Assembly: GCA_039807445.1 (NCBI GenBank)
Contig: JBDHRG010000092.1
Coordinates: 1 to 15,566 of the forward strand
DNA length: 15,566 nucleotides
Origin: JBDHRG01 sp039807445
GTDB taxonomy: Bacteria > Pseudomonadota > Gammaproteobacteria > Competibacterales > Competibacteraceae
Reading direction: 5' to 3'
Part shown: positions 7,030 through 14,441 of the stretch, in pieces
How the letters are laid out: each line of letters starts with the position of its first letter
How positions within the stretch are numbered: position 1 is the first letter of the stretch
Notes under the pieces: model-generated
The model's database searches: none
Seen by the model: only the letters and a program-made list of their open reading frames with translations
What the model was told of the DNA's origin: nothing
Program-made: the position numbers and the translations under genes

Positions 7030-8295
7030 TCAGTCCGGAATCGCGCCGGTGAACAGCGTCCTGAAGTCGCCGTCGCGGAACTCCTTGACCACGATCGGCA
7101 CGCCGATCTGGCGCTGGCGGCCGAAGTAGCTCTTGCCGACGTACCTGAGCGTGGTCTTCTCCTTCAGGAAGGGGTTCGGGATCGCCAGTCCCGGGATCGC
7201 CTTCTTGAATTCCTCGACGTCGTTCAGCGCCTTCGGACCGGCCGCCTGCAGCGTGGCGAGGATCATCTCCAGCGCATACGCCTTGGTGCCGGCCTCGTCG
7301 TTCCAGCCGCCGGCGAGCTTGGTGTAGTGCTGGATGAACTCTTCCATGTAGGGGCTGCGCACCTCGGGCGCGCTGCCGCCGCCCACCGAGATGAAGCCGT
7401 CGGCTGCGGTGCCGGCACCCTCGCGCAGCAGCTTGGCGTCCTGCGCGGTTGCGGTGGAAAGCTGGCCCTTGAAGCCGAGCTCGCGCGCTGCCTTGATCAG
7501 CAGCGGTGCGTCGCCGGGCGCGACCCCCGACAGCATGATCAGGTCCGGTTTGTCCTTGATCACCGCCGACATGACCGGTTTGAAGTCGGTCGCACCGGGC
7601 TCGTAGGTTTCATCGGCGGAAACCACCTGCAGCCCGAGCTGTTTCGCCGCCCGCACGCCTTCGTTGCGCTGGTTGAGCGGATCGCTCTCGTTACGGGCGA
7701 CGAAGCCGACCGTCTTGATGCCGTGCTTGTCGATCAGGTGCTTGAAGATCAGCGGTGCGACCTGGTACGAGGCCGCCATGCCGAGGATCGAATTACCTTC
7801 CTCGTAGCCGGAGATCAGCGGTCCGGACTGGAACGAGGGCACCATGCTGACGGCGCGCGGCGAATAGAGCCCTTTCCAGAACGCATAGGTGACGTTGACC
7901 GCGCCGGCCGACTCGAGGATCGGCAGGATCGCCACCGCGGTGGTGTCGACGTTGGGGCCGATGATGTACTTGATGCCTTCCTTGCGCGTCAGCCGTTCCG
8001 CACCGGGGATCGCGAAGCGGGTGTCGAGCCGGTCGTCGATGGCGACGATCTGGATCCGGTAGTGGTCGTCGCCGATCCTGACCCCGCCCTTGTCGTTGTA
8101 CATCTGCGCGGTGGCTTCGGCGGCGTACTTGCTGACCAGCCCCCAAGAGGCGGCCGGTCCGCTCATCGTGCCGAGCACGCCGATTTTGAGCACCTTGTCC
8201 GCGGCGCCGGCCGGGGCGGCGGCGATGCCGGCGCACAGCAGCGCGGCGGCGGCAATGCCCAGGGTGCGCGATGCCGACTGCAGAAGTGTCGTCAT
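7030..8295 (-). CDS. Orphan branched-chain-type ABC substrate-binding protein
   Basis: Predicted 421-residue periplasmic binding protein of the LivK-like (Peripla_BP_6) family, which binds amino acids, amides, urea or aromatic compounds. A Sec signal peptide is clear: MTTLLQSASR, then an Ala/Leu core and APAGA at about 27-31, cleaved before A32-D. The internal cysteine lacks a lipobox, so a soluble periplasmic protein is expected. The mature start VLKIGVLGTMSGPAASWG is typical of the family, as are YIIGPNVDTTAVAILPI and GTKAYALEMILATLQAAG. It begins 14 bp after the NCS1 permease stop and is last in the leftward operon. No ABC permease or ATPase gene is present in the window, so it must borrow a transporter or serve another role. 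The ligand may be a ureide or hydantoin, by context only. Confidence 0.87.
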   Translation of the reverse strand: MTTLLQSASRTLGIAAAALLCAGIAAAPAGAADKVLKIGVLGTMSGPAASWGLVSKYAAEATAQMYNDKGGVRIGDDHYRIQIVAIDDRLDTRFAIPGAERLTRKEGIKYIIGPNVDTTAVAILPILESAGAVNVTYAFWKGLYSPRAVSMVPSFQSGPLISGYEEGNSILGMAASYQVAPLIFKHLIDKHGIKTVGFVARNESDPLNQRNEGVRAAKQLGLQVVSADETYEPGATDFKPVMSAVIKDKPDLIMLSGVAPGDAPLLIKAARELGFKGQLSTATAQDAKLLREGAGTAADGFISVGGGSAPEVRSPYMEEFIQHYTKLAGGWNDEAGTKAYALEMILATLQAAGPKALNDVEEFKKAIPGLAIPNPFLKEKTTLRYVGKSYFGRQRQIGVPIVVKEFRDGDFRTLFTGAIPD

Positions 8296-8309
8296 GGTCC
8301 TGTCCCCCC

Positions 8310-9782
8310 TCAGTGGCTCGTCTTGGCGGTCGCTTCGACCGCCGGCAGGCGCTGCTGCTTCATCAGCCGCACGTACAGCGCAGCGCTGAGGCCGGCGCCG
8401 ATGAACCACGAGAAGTCGGCCAGCTTGTTGAACGGCGGCACCAGCACGAACAGCATGGCGACCACGGCCGCGATGACCAGCGTCTTGACGGCCGCCGGGT
8501 TGAAGCCGTTCTGGTACCAGTAGCGGCCGCTCGGCTTCTCGTGCCAGAGGTCCTCGAAGTTCACCTGCTGCTTCTTCACCAGGAAGAAGTCGGACACCAG
8601 GATGCCGTACAGCGGGCCGATGAAGGCGCCCAGCGTGTCGAGCGTGAAGTGGATGACCGCGGGCGAATTGAACAGGTGCCAGGGCATGATGAACACCGCG
8701 GCGAAGGCGGTGATCATGCCGCCCTTCATGAAGCTGATGTGCTTGGGCGAGACGTTGGCCAGGTCGTAGGCGGGGCCGACGAAGTTGGCGACGATGTTGA
8801 TGCCGATCGTGGCGATGATGAAGGTCAGCGCGCCGAGCACGACGGCGGTGGTGTTGTCGATGCGCGCGACGACCTCGACCGGATCGCTGATCATTTCGCC
8901 GAACACCGCGACGGTGCCCGAGGTGGTGATCACGGTGACGATCGCGAACAGCAGGAAGTTGACCGGCAGCCCCCAGAGGTTGCCCTTCTTCACGTCTTCG
9001 AAATTGGTCGCGAAGCGCGAGAAGTCGCTGAAGTTCACCATCGGGCCGGAGAAGTACGACACCACCAGCGCCACCGCCAGGATCATCTGCCACACCACGC
9101 CGAAGCCGGTGTACTTCACGTCGCCGAGCGTCAGGTTGATGTTGTCCCAGCCCGCCTTCCACACGATCCACAGCGTCAGCGCGAACATCACCACGTAGAC
9201 GCCCGGTCCCGCCCAGTCGATGAACTTGGTGATCGCGCCCATGCCGCGGTAGAACACCAGGAACTGGCAGGCCCACATCACCAGGAACGCGGCCCAGCCC
9301 AGGTGCGACAGCCCGAGGAAGTCGGTCTTCAGGTAGACGCCGTACTCGGGGAAGAACTTCAGCACCAGCACGATCAGCGCCTTCGACGCGACGTAGGTCT
9401 GGATGCCGTACCAGGCGACCGCGATCAGCGCGCGGATGATCGCGGCGATGTTGGCGCCGAACACGCCCATCGACACCCGGCACACCACCGGAAAGGGAAC
9501 GCCCAGCACCACGCCCGGCTTCGCCACCCAGTTGGTCAGGAACATGACGATGACGATACCGATCACCAGCGAGATCAGCACCTGCCAGGCCGCCAGGCCC
9601 AGCGTGAACAGGCTCGCGGCGAACAGGTAGCCGCCAACGCTGTGCACGTCCGCCATCCACATGGCGAACACTTCGTACCAGCCCCACTCGCGTTTGCCGG
9701 GGTAGAGGTCGGCGTTGTAGAGGCGATCGCTGACGCCCTCGGGCCGCGGCCCGTGTGCCGCTGCTTGACCATGACCTGCCAT
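8310..9782 (-). CDS. NCS1 allantoin/hydantoin/nucleobase permease (leftward copy)
   Basis: Predicted 490-residue nucleobase:cation symporter-1 with about 12 membrane segments, in the group that includes allantoin permease PucI and hydantoin permease Mhp1. Family marks include MWMADVHSVGGY near the first helix. The substrate-site segment AWYGIQTYVAS supplies W124 and Q128, matching the Trp/Gln pair of Mhp1-like carriers. FYRGMGAITKFIDWAGPGVYVVMFAL and SGPMVNFSDFSRF are also present. The start has a very strong AAGGAGGAG five to six bases upstream. It lies between an allantoin racemase-like gene (131 bp upstream, same strand) and the binding-protein gene (14 bp downstream). A clear paralogue is divergently encoded at 11237. 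Allantoin or a related hydantoin is the likely substrate, from context. Confidence 0.9.
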   Translation of the reverse strand: MAGHGQAAAHGPRPEGVSDRLYNADLYPGKREWGWYEVFAMWMADVHSVGGYLFAASLFTLGLAAWQVLISLVIGIVIVMFLTNWVAKPGVVLGVPFPVVCRVSMGVFGANIAAIIRALIAVAWYGIQTYVASKALIVLVLKFFPEYGVYLKTDFLGLSHLGWAAFLVMWACQFLVFYRGMGAITKFIDWAGPGVYVVMFALTLWIVWKAGWDNINLTLGDVKYTGFGVVWQMILAVALVVSYFSGPMVNFSDFSRFATNFEDVKKGNLWGLPVNFLLFAIVTVITTSGTVAVFGEMISDPVEVVARIDNTTAVVLGALTFIIATIGINIVANFVGPAYDLANVSPKHISFMKGGMITAFAAVFIMPWHLFNSPAVIHFTLDTLGAFIGPLYGILVSDFFLVKKQQVNFEDLWHEKPSGRYWYQNGFNPAAVKTLVIAAVVAMLFVLVPPFNKLADFSWFIGAGLSAALYVRLMKQQRLPAVEATAKTSH

Positions 9783-9880
9783 TTTCTCCTCCTTCTTCGA
9801 CGCCCGGCGGCATCGCGGTCACGGTGCGCCGGGCGAGTTGCGCGGGATGGCTCGCACCGGGCGAGCTCCCGCTTCGATGT

Positions 9881-9905
9881 GCCCCCGGTCGTCGCTGGCG
9901 GGGGC
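9881..9905 (-). other. Short hairpin between racemase and NCS1 permease
   Basis: GCCCCCG/CGGGGGC, 7 bp with an 11-base loop, lies 9 bp past the racemase stop within the 131-bp gap before the permease. No T-run follows. It could stabilise or attenuate the operon transcript; in DNA this GC-rich, chance is also possible. Confidence 0.3.
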
Positions 9906-9913
9906 GCCGGGCC

Positions 9914-10660
9914 TCAGGTGCGCGGCTGCGGTGCGAACTCGGCGAGCCTGCCGGTGTAGGGCTTGGGCAGCGGGTAGGCGAGGTCGCCGAACTTGCTGGT
10001 GCCCAGCCCCAGGCCGACCAGCGCTTCGGTGAAGCGCACTGCGGCGGTGACGCCGTCGATCACCGGGATCCGGATCTCGTCGCCGATGCGTCGGGCGAGG
10101 TCGGCCATGCCGCCGCAGCCGAGCACGATCGCGCCGGCGCCGTCCTCGTCGCGGGCGCGGCGGCACTCGTCGACGATGCGGGCGAAGGCGTTCGAGTGCG
10201 GGTCTTCGAGCTCGAGCACGGCGAGCTCGGCGGCGCGGATCGCGCGGCAGTGTTCTTCCATGCCGTAGGCGCGCACCAGATGCTTGGCGATCACGCAGGT
10301 GCGCCCGAGCGTGGTCACGACCGAGAAGCCGGTGGCGATCATGCTGGCGGCGTGCATCGCCGCCTCGGCGATGCCGAGCACCGGGCCGCGGGCGATCTCG
10401 CGCGCGGCGAGCAGCCCCGGGTCGCCGAAGCAGGCGATCACGTAGCCGTCGATGCCTTCCTCGCGCTCGCCGCGGTGGATCTCCTCGAGCAGACCGATGA
10501 CGCTGAGCGCCTCGTCGTAGTGGCCTTCGATCGACACCGGGCCGCAGCCGGGATTGCTGGCGATGATCTCGACCCCCGGCGAAGCCACGCTGCGCGCGGC
10601 CTCGGCGATCTTGTCGGTCATGCTGGCGGTGGTGTTGGGGTTGATGACCTTGATGCGCAT
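9914..10660 (-). CDS. Asp/Glu/hydantoin racemase family; likely allantoin racemase
   Basis: Predicted 248-residue cytoplasmic racemase of the Asp/Glu/hydantoin racemase family, interconverting stereoisomers of allantoin or 5-substituted hydantoins. It starts RIKVINPNTTASMTDKI, typical of the hydantoin/allantoin racemase branch. Both catalytic cysteines are in place: C77 in IACFGDPGLLAARE and C182 in IVLGCGGMADLARR. The length matches the family. The start at 10660 has AGAGAGG about eight bases upstream; the frame is open for 44 more codons, but those reach the promoter region and look non-coding. First gene of the leftward operon with the NCS1 permease and binding protein. Allantoin racemase is favoured over general hydantoin racemase because of the purine context; no hydantoinase or carbamoylase is visible. 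Confidence 0.87.
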   Translation of the reverse strand: MRIKVINPNTTASMTDKIAEAARSVASPGVEIIASNPGCGPVSIEGHYDEALSVIGLLEEIHRGEREEGIDGYVIACFGDPGLLAAREIARGPVLGIAEAAMHAASMIATGFSVVTTLGRTCVIAKHLVRAYGMEEHCRAIRAAELAVLELEDPHSNAFARIVDECRRARDEDGAGAIVLGCGGMADLARRIGDEIRIPVIDGVTAAVRFTEALVGLGLGTSKFGDLAYPLPKPYTGRLAEFAPQPRT

Positions 10661-10783
10661 GGTGGATGCCTCTCTGGTTCCGAGGTGTTTCAGGTGTAGC
10701 GGGGCCTCGGGAACTTCGCCTCGATCGGACGGTGCGATGCGCCAGCCGTGATCGGGTCCGTACCCGGGGGATCGGGTTGATTT

Positions 10784-10812
10784 TGTCGACACTTCATTCG
10801 GTCATGTCGACA
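10784..10812. promoter_or_regulatory. Paired TGTCGACA palindromes, 21 bp apart
   Basis: The 8-bp palindrome TGTCGACA occurs at 10784-10791 and 10805-10812. Start-to-start distance is 21 bp, two helical turns, so two dimers would sit on the same DNA face. The pair lies about 15-45 bp downstream of a putative leftward promoter, in the leader of the racemase operon, where binding would block transcription. No regulator gene is present in the window. Confidence 0.5.
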
Positions 10813-10828
10813 GGAGTGAGTTGCTAAA

Positions 10829-10838
10829 TTGAATACAA
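10829..10838. promoter_or_regulatory. TTGAATACAA operator-like site
   Basis: Imperfect palindrome of form TTGnATnCAA, flanked as A-TTGAATACAA-T so the outer arms are ATTG/CAAT. It overlaps the putative -10 of the leftward promoter. It matches the site at 2619-2628 (TTGGATACAA) in nine of ten positions. Confidence 0.45.
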
Positions 10839-10860
10839 TTTTTTTATTTATTGTTCTCAA
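10832..10860 (-). promoter_or_regulatory. Putative sigma-70 promoter for the leftward racemase operon
   Basis: On the minus strand, TTGAGA (10860-10855) is followed after 17 bases of A/T-rich spacer by TGTATT (10837-10832), matching 4/6 and 4/6 of the -35 and -10 consensus. The expected start near 10825 gives a leader of about 165 bases before the racemase ATG. AT-rich context supports it; start-site mapping is lacking. Confidence 0.4.
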
Positions 10861-11029
10861 ATCGAGATCCTCTGTCGATCGCATGGATGATTTTATAACT
10901 TGATGATATGCAAGTAATAAATCGCTACAGTAGCTTCGTCTGATGGCCTCCGCGGCGTCGATTACGGGACGCTGCTGCGGCGGAAGAATCATGATGTATC
11001 GGGTTTCTGTCAAGATTAATTATTCTTAA

Positions 11030-11060
11030 CTGTATCCAATAAACTTATCTCAGTATACAT
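11030..11060 (+). promoter_or_regulatory. Operator-like site and putative -10 for the rightward NCS1 unit
   Basis: CTGTATCCAA at 11030-11039 is, inverted, TTGGATACAG, one base from the site at 2619-2628. A TATACA hexamer at 11054-11059 is a candidate -10. At 17-bp spacing the -35 would be TGTATC (11031-11036), a weak match inside the operator-like site, so activator dependence or repression at this point is plausible. The preceding TATTCTTAA is shared with the region before NCS2 copy 2. Confidence 0.4.
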
Positions 11061-11236
11061 ATTTCCCAGCGTCGAACGAGCCGAGCGCCGACGAGCGCCG
11101 GACGGACAGACCGGATGACGAGCGGTCACGACGTGGAGGATGCGCGCCGACGATGGCGGCGCGCGGACGTTTCCCGGGAGGCGGCGGTGCCGCCCGCGGG
11201 GATGGTTTCGGAGGCAATCGGAGGAGGACAGGACCC

Positions 11237-12748
11237 ATGTCGCACGGTCCCGTTGCAGGTCAACAGGCGCCGATCCCGGCGCACTACAGCCCCAGGCTCG
11301 CCAACCACGACCTGGTGCCGCTGAAGCACCAGAACTGGAGCGCGTACAACATCTTCGCGATGTGGATGTCGGACGTGCACAGCGTCGGCGGCTACGTGTT
11401 CGCCGCCGGACTGTTCACGCTCGGGCTGTCGGGCTGGCAGGTGCTGACGGCGTTGCTGGTCGGCATCGGCCTGGTCAACGTCCTGGTCAACTGGATGTCG
11501 ACCTCGGGGCAGAAGTACGGTGTTCCCTACGCGGTCGCCTGCCGCGCGACCTTCGGCGTGTTCGGCGCCAACATCCCCGGGCTGATCAAGGCGATCATCG
11601 CGATCTGCTGGTACGGCATCCAGACCTGGGTCGCGTCGACCGCGCTGGTGGTGCTGGCGCTGAAGTTCTTCCCCGCGCTCGAGCCGCTGACCAAGACCGA
11701 TTTCCTCGGGCTGTCGTACCTCGGCTGGGCGGCGTTCCTGGCGCTGTGGTCGGCGCAGCTGGTGGTGTTCTACCGCGGCATGGAGGCGATCCGCCGCTTC
11801 ATCGACTGGGCCGGTCCCGGCGTCTACGTGGTGATGTTCGCGCTGGCCGGCTGGATCGTCTGGAAGGCGGGCTGGGACAACATCAGCTTCTCGCTGGGCT
11901 CGGTGGCGCTGTCGGCGGGCGAGTCGGTGTGGGTGTGGATCACCGCGGTGGCGCTGGTGGTGTCGTACTTCTCCGGGCCGATGCTGAACTTCGCCGACTT
12001 CTCGCGCCTGGGCAGCTCGCTGAAGGGCGTACGCCGCGGCAACTTCCTCGGCCTGCCGCTGAACTTCATGGCCTTCGCGATCGTCACCGTGATCACCACC
12101 TCGGGCGCGCTGACGGTGTTCGGCGAGATGATCACCGACCCGGTCGAACTGGTGGCGCGCATCGACAACCTCACCGCGGTGGTGATCGGTGCTGCGACCT
12201 TCATGATCGCGACCATCGGCATCAACATCGTCGCCAACTTCATCTCGCCGGCCTTCGACCTGGCCAACGTCGCGCCCAGGCACATCAGCTTCAAGACCGG
12301 CGGCCTGATCGCTTCGATCGCCTCGATCCTGGTGCTGCCCTGGCACCTGTACAACAACCCGGTGATGGTGCAGTACACCCTCGGCGTGCTCGGCGCGGTG
12401 GTCGGCCCGCTGTACGGCATCCTGATGGCCGACTTCTACCGTGTGAACAGGCAGCACATCGAGCTCGACGCGCTGTACGACGACCAACCGACGGGGCGCT
12501 ACTGGTTCACCGGCGGCTTCAACCTGACCGCGGTGTACGCGCTGATCCCCTCGGCGATCGCCGCCTGCATCGTGGCGCTGGTCCCGGCCTTCAAGGTGGT
12601 GGCGCCGTTCTCGTGGTTCGTCGGCGCGATCGTCGGCTACGTCGCCTACCTGGCGCTGGCCAGGCACCCGAAGTACGGCATCGAGGCGCAGAACCGCGCC
12701 AAGCGCGAAGTCGCACTGCCCGCGACGGCGATCACCGGCGCTGCCTGA
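11237..12748 (+). CDS. NCS1 allantoin/hydantoin/nucleobase permease (rightward copy)
   Basis: Predicted 503-residue NCS1 symporter with about 12 membrane segments, paralogous to the leftward copy. Both share MWM(S/A)DVHSVGGY, WYGIQT, FYRGM, FIDWAGPGVYVVMFAL, IVWKAGWDNI, SGPMxNFxDFSR and TIGINIVANF. The Trp/Gln substrate pair is kept (W125, Q129 in CWYGIQTWVAS). Differences cluster at the N-terminal tail, around the loop after TDFLGLS, and in the segment between DNI and SGPM, which is a few residues longer here (SFSLGSVALSAGESVW). The start at 11237 is preceded by GGAGGAGGACAGG; an in-frame ATG 28 codons upstream lacks a comparable site. The gene heads a rightward unit with a signal-bearing racemase homologue. 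Substrate inferred as a ureide or hydantoin. Confidence 0.9.
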   Translation: MSHGPVAGQQAPIPAHYSPRLANHDLVPLKHQNWSAYNIFAMWMSDVHSVGGYVFAAGLFTLGLSGWQVLTALLVGIGLVNVLVNWMSTSGQKYGVPYAVACRATFGVFGANIPGLIKAIIAICWYGIQTWVASTALVVLALKFFPALEPLTKTDFLGLSYLGWAAFLALWSAQLVVFYRGMEAIRRFIDWAGPGVYVVMFALAGWIVWKAGWDNISFSLGSVALSAGESVWVWITAVALVVSYFSGPMLNFADFSRLGSSLKGVRRGNFLGLPLNFMAFAIVTVITTSGALTVFGEMITDPVELVARIDNLTAVVIGAATFMIATIGINIVANFISPAFDLANVAPRHISFKTGGLIASIASILVLPWHLYNNPVMVQYTLGVLGAVVGPLYGILMADFYRVNRQHIELDALYDDQPTGRYWFTGGFNLTAVYALIPSAIAACIVALVPAFKVVAPFSWFVGAIVGYVAYLALARHPKYGIEAQNRAKREVALPATAITGAA

Positions 12749-12779
12749 AGCATCCGCCCTGCGGACGCTGCGCCAACCT

Positions 12780-12802
12780 GGCCGCCCCTCGGGGCGGCCT
12801 TG
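12780..12802 (+). terminator. Hairpin between NCS1 permease and exported racemase homologue
   Basis: GGCCGCCC/GGGCGGCC with a CTCG loop, followed by TTGCTTC, 31 bp past the permease stop. The T-tract is weak, so partial termination (attenuation) between the two genes is more likely than a full stop. Confidence 0.5.
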
Positions 12803-12828
12803 CTTCGAGAAGACGAGCAGAACCTCCG

Positions 12829-13686
12829 ATGGATACGAAACGCCGCAGTCTGCTGCTCGGCGCCTCGGCCGCCGCGCTGTCGGGTATGCTGCTGCCCCGT
12901 GCCAGCCTGGCCCAGGACACCATGCCCGCCAACAAGCCCCTGCGCATCCTGCTGCTGAATCCGAACAGCTCGGACGAATTCACCGCGCTGATCACGCGCG
13001 AGGCGCGCCGGGCTGGGAGCCCGGGCACCGAGTTCGTCGGCGTCAGCGCGCCGTTCGGGCCGCGCTACATCGGCACCCGCACCACGGTCGCGATCGCGGG
13101 GCACGCGGTGGTCGATTCGCTGGCGCGCGTGCTGACCAAGGATCGGGCCTTCGACGCCGCGATCGTCTGCGGCTTCGGCGCCCAGGGCGTGCCGGCGCTG
13201 CGCGAGCTCGCGCCCTTCCCGGTCGTGGGCATGCTCGACGCCTCGGTGGCCGTGGCGCTGCAGCTCGGCAGCCGCTTCTCGGTGCTGACCGGCGGCGAGC
13301 GCTGGGTGGCGATGCTCGAGGAGCAGCTCGAAGCCTTCGGCGCAGGCCGCCGGCTGGCCTCGGTGCGCTCGATCCCGCTGACCGGCGCCGAGATCGCCGC
13401 CGATCAGGACCGCGCGATCGCGGCGCTGGCCGAGCTGGCCGAAACCTGCGCGTGCGAAGACGGCGCCGACTGCGTGATCCTCGGCGGCGCCGCGGTCGCC
13501 GGGCTGCCGCGGCGGATGGCCGATCGCGTCAGCGTGCCGCTGATCGACAACGTCGCGGTCTCGGTGGCCACGGCCGAGCTGCTCGCCCGCCACGTCGAGC
13601 TCCCGCCGACCGCCCGCGGCCGCCTGCCGGCGATCGACAGCACCGGGCTGTCCGACGAGCTCGGCGGGCTGATCAAGCCGCGCTGA
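12829..13686 (+). CDS. Tat-signal Asp/Glu racemase-family protein lacking one catalytic Cys
   Basis: Predicted 285-residue protein of the Asp/Glu/hydantoin racemase superfamily with an export signal. The N-terminus MDTKRRSLLLGASAAALSGM has a twin arginine, a hydrophobic core and a likely cleavage after SLA (28). The mature part begins LRILLLNPNSSDEFTALI, the family's first strand. The first catalytic cysteine is present (C114 in AIVCGFGAQGVPALRE). At the second site, where the neighbouring racemase has LGCGG, this protein has LGGAA (G220); a cysteine sits five residues earlier (C215). A two-base racemisation mechanism therefore looks impaired or altered, as in single-cysteine relatives such as arylmalonate decarboxylase, which keeps the other cysteine. 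It lies 80 bp after an NCS1 permease, with a weak ribosome site. A periplasmic isomerase, lyase or binding role is inference. Confidence 0.82.
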   Translation: MDTKRRSLLLGASAAALSGMLLPRASLAQDTMPANKPLRILLLNPNSSDEFTALITREARRAGSPGTEFVGVSAPFGPRYIGTRTTVAIAGHAVVDSLARVLTKDRAFDAAIVCGFGAQGVPALRELAPFPVVGMLDASVAVALQLGSRFSVLTGGERWVAMLEEQLEAFGAGRRLASVRSIPLTGAEIAADQDRAIAALAELAETCACEDGADCVILGGAAVAGLPRRMADRVSVPLIDNVAVSVATAELLARHVELPPTARGRLPAIDSTGLSDELGGLIKPR

Positions 13687-13724
13687 AACGCCGCGGTCCT
13701 GCCTCGGCGCCACTCCGGCGAAAG

Positions 13725-13764
13725 AACGTCACCCCGGCCGCCGATCCAGAGCCTGGGTGACGTT
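13725..13764. terminator. Inverted repeat between convergent genes
   Basis: AACGTCACCC (13725-13734) is the exact complement of GGGTGACGTT (13755-13764), with a 20-base loop. It lies between the racemase homologue (+) and the deaminase (-). Read on the minus strand it is followed by CTTTCGCC, on the plus strand by GGAAGG, so it may serve mainly the minus-strand deaminase. Confidence 0.55.
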
Positions 13765-13783
13765 GGAAGGAAGCCGGTTTTCG

Positions 13784-14245
13784 TCAGTCGGCGTCGAGCA
13801 CCTTTCTCGCCTCGTCCTCGAGCGCCGGGCCGAGCACCTCGACCTTCCGGTCCCCGCGGGAAAGAACGTCGCGGCACGACAGGTACATCCTGTCGGCGGC
13901 CTCGCCGGCGAGCTCGTTCATGGTCTCCAGGCCCAGGGCATAGACGAGCCGATTCACGCCACCCCAGTACAGGGCGCCGGCGCACATCGCACAGGGCTCG
14001 CCGCTGGCGTAGACCGTGCACCTGGCCAGCACCTCGGGGGCGTATTTCCGCGTGGCCTCGCGCATCAGATTGGTTTCGGCGTGGTTGGTGCAGTCGTGCT
14101 CGGTCAGCTGGGTGTTCTCGGCCTCGAGCAGGACCTTGCCGTGCTCGTCGACCAGGATCGCTCCGTACGGACAGTTGCCGTGCTCGTGCGCGCTGCGCGA
14201 AACCGCGATCGCGGTTCTGAGGTGCTGCCGATCCATTTCGTTCAA
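13784..14245 (-). CDS. Cytidine-deaminase-fold nucleoside/guanine deaminase
   Basis: Predicted zinc hydrolase of the cytidine/deoxycytidylate deaminase fold, probably acting on guanine or another base or nucleoside. The zinc site is complete: H-A-E in NHAETN (H52, E54 counted from the ATG at 14236) and P-C-x2-C in GEPCAMCAGALYWGGVNRLVYA (C82, C85). About 150 residues, normal for GuaD/TadA-like small deaminases. GGAGG on the minus strand lies 7 bases before a TTG (14245) but 16 before the ATG (14236). The TTG start, giving MNEMDRQHL and 153 residues, is therefore chosen; the ATG remains possible. It stands alone between a terminator upstream and an inverted repeat downstream. The purine setting favours guanine deaminase; a tRNA-editing role is less likely because the tRNA-binding tail is missing. 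Confidence 0.85.
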   Translation of the reverse strand: MNEMDRQHLRTAIAVSRSAHEHGNCPYGAILVDEHGKVLLEAENTQLTEHDCTNHAETNLMREATRKYAPEVLARCTVYASGEPCAMCAGALYWGGVNRLVYALGLETMNELAGEAADRMYLSCRDVLSRGDRKVEVLGPALEDEARKVLDAD

Positions 14246-14295
14246 GATGCTTCCTCCGCTGGGCGGTGGGGCGAAGCCGGCTCTTGCGCGGCGGC

Positions 14296-14328
14296 CGACA
14301 AGAAGAAACCCACCTCGCGGCGGGTTTC
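14296..14328 (-). terminator. Intrinsic terminator on the minus strand
   Basis: Read on the minus strand, GAAACCCGCC pairs with GGTGGGTTTC (one G-U pair) around a GCGA tetraloop and is followed by TTCTTGT. It ends transcripts coming from the pyruvate kinase side, or a short RNA made from 14460 downwards, before the deaminase gene. Confidence 0.72.
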
Positions 14329-14341
14329 GGGAACAAAAGAT

Positions 14342-14441
14342 GGCAGCCGGGGCGGCAAGGAGGGGGGGGAAGGGGTGTGCCAGTGCGGTTCCTTGCGGGT
14401 TCCGCCTGCGAGCCGGGTTTCCCCGGCGAGCCCCCGGCTGC
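14342..14441 (-). other. Structured non-coding segment, possible small RNA
   Basis: GGCAGCCGGGG at 14342-14352 and its exact complement at 14431-14441 bracket 78 bases. Inside is a perfect hairpin, GCCGGG-TTTC-CCCGGC (14411-14426). On the minus strand the segment carries repeated GGAACCC/GGAACCG motifs and runs straight into the intrinsic terminator at 14328-14296. TATAAG, at 14453-14458 on the minus strand, could be a -10 element for a transcript of roughly 150 bases. No known RNA family was recognised. An untranslated tail of the upstream operon is the simpler alternative. Confidence 0.3.

Noticed and set aside
7024..9959. Long plus-strand frames opposite the binding protein and NCS1 permease
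   Set aside because: Shadows of the minus-strand genes; products are His/Asp/Arg-rich without family features.
10690..11013. 107-codon minus-strand open frame in the divergent region
   Set aside because: Lies over the AT-rich promoter and operator sites, has mixed composition, no recognisable domain and no ribosome site that stands out.
14365..14373. Run of G (about 14362-14368) as a phase-variation tract
   Set aside because: It lies in non-coding DNA away from any start codon or likely promoter spacer, so there is no gene for it to switch.
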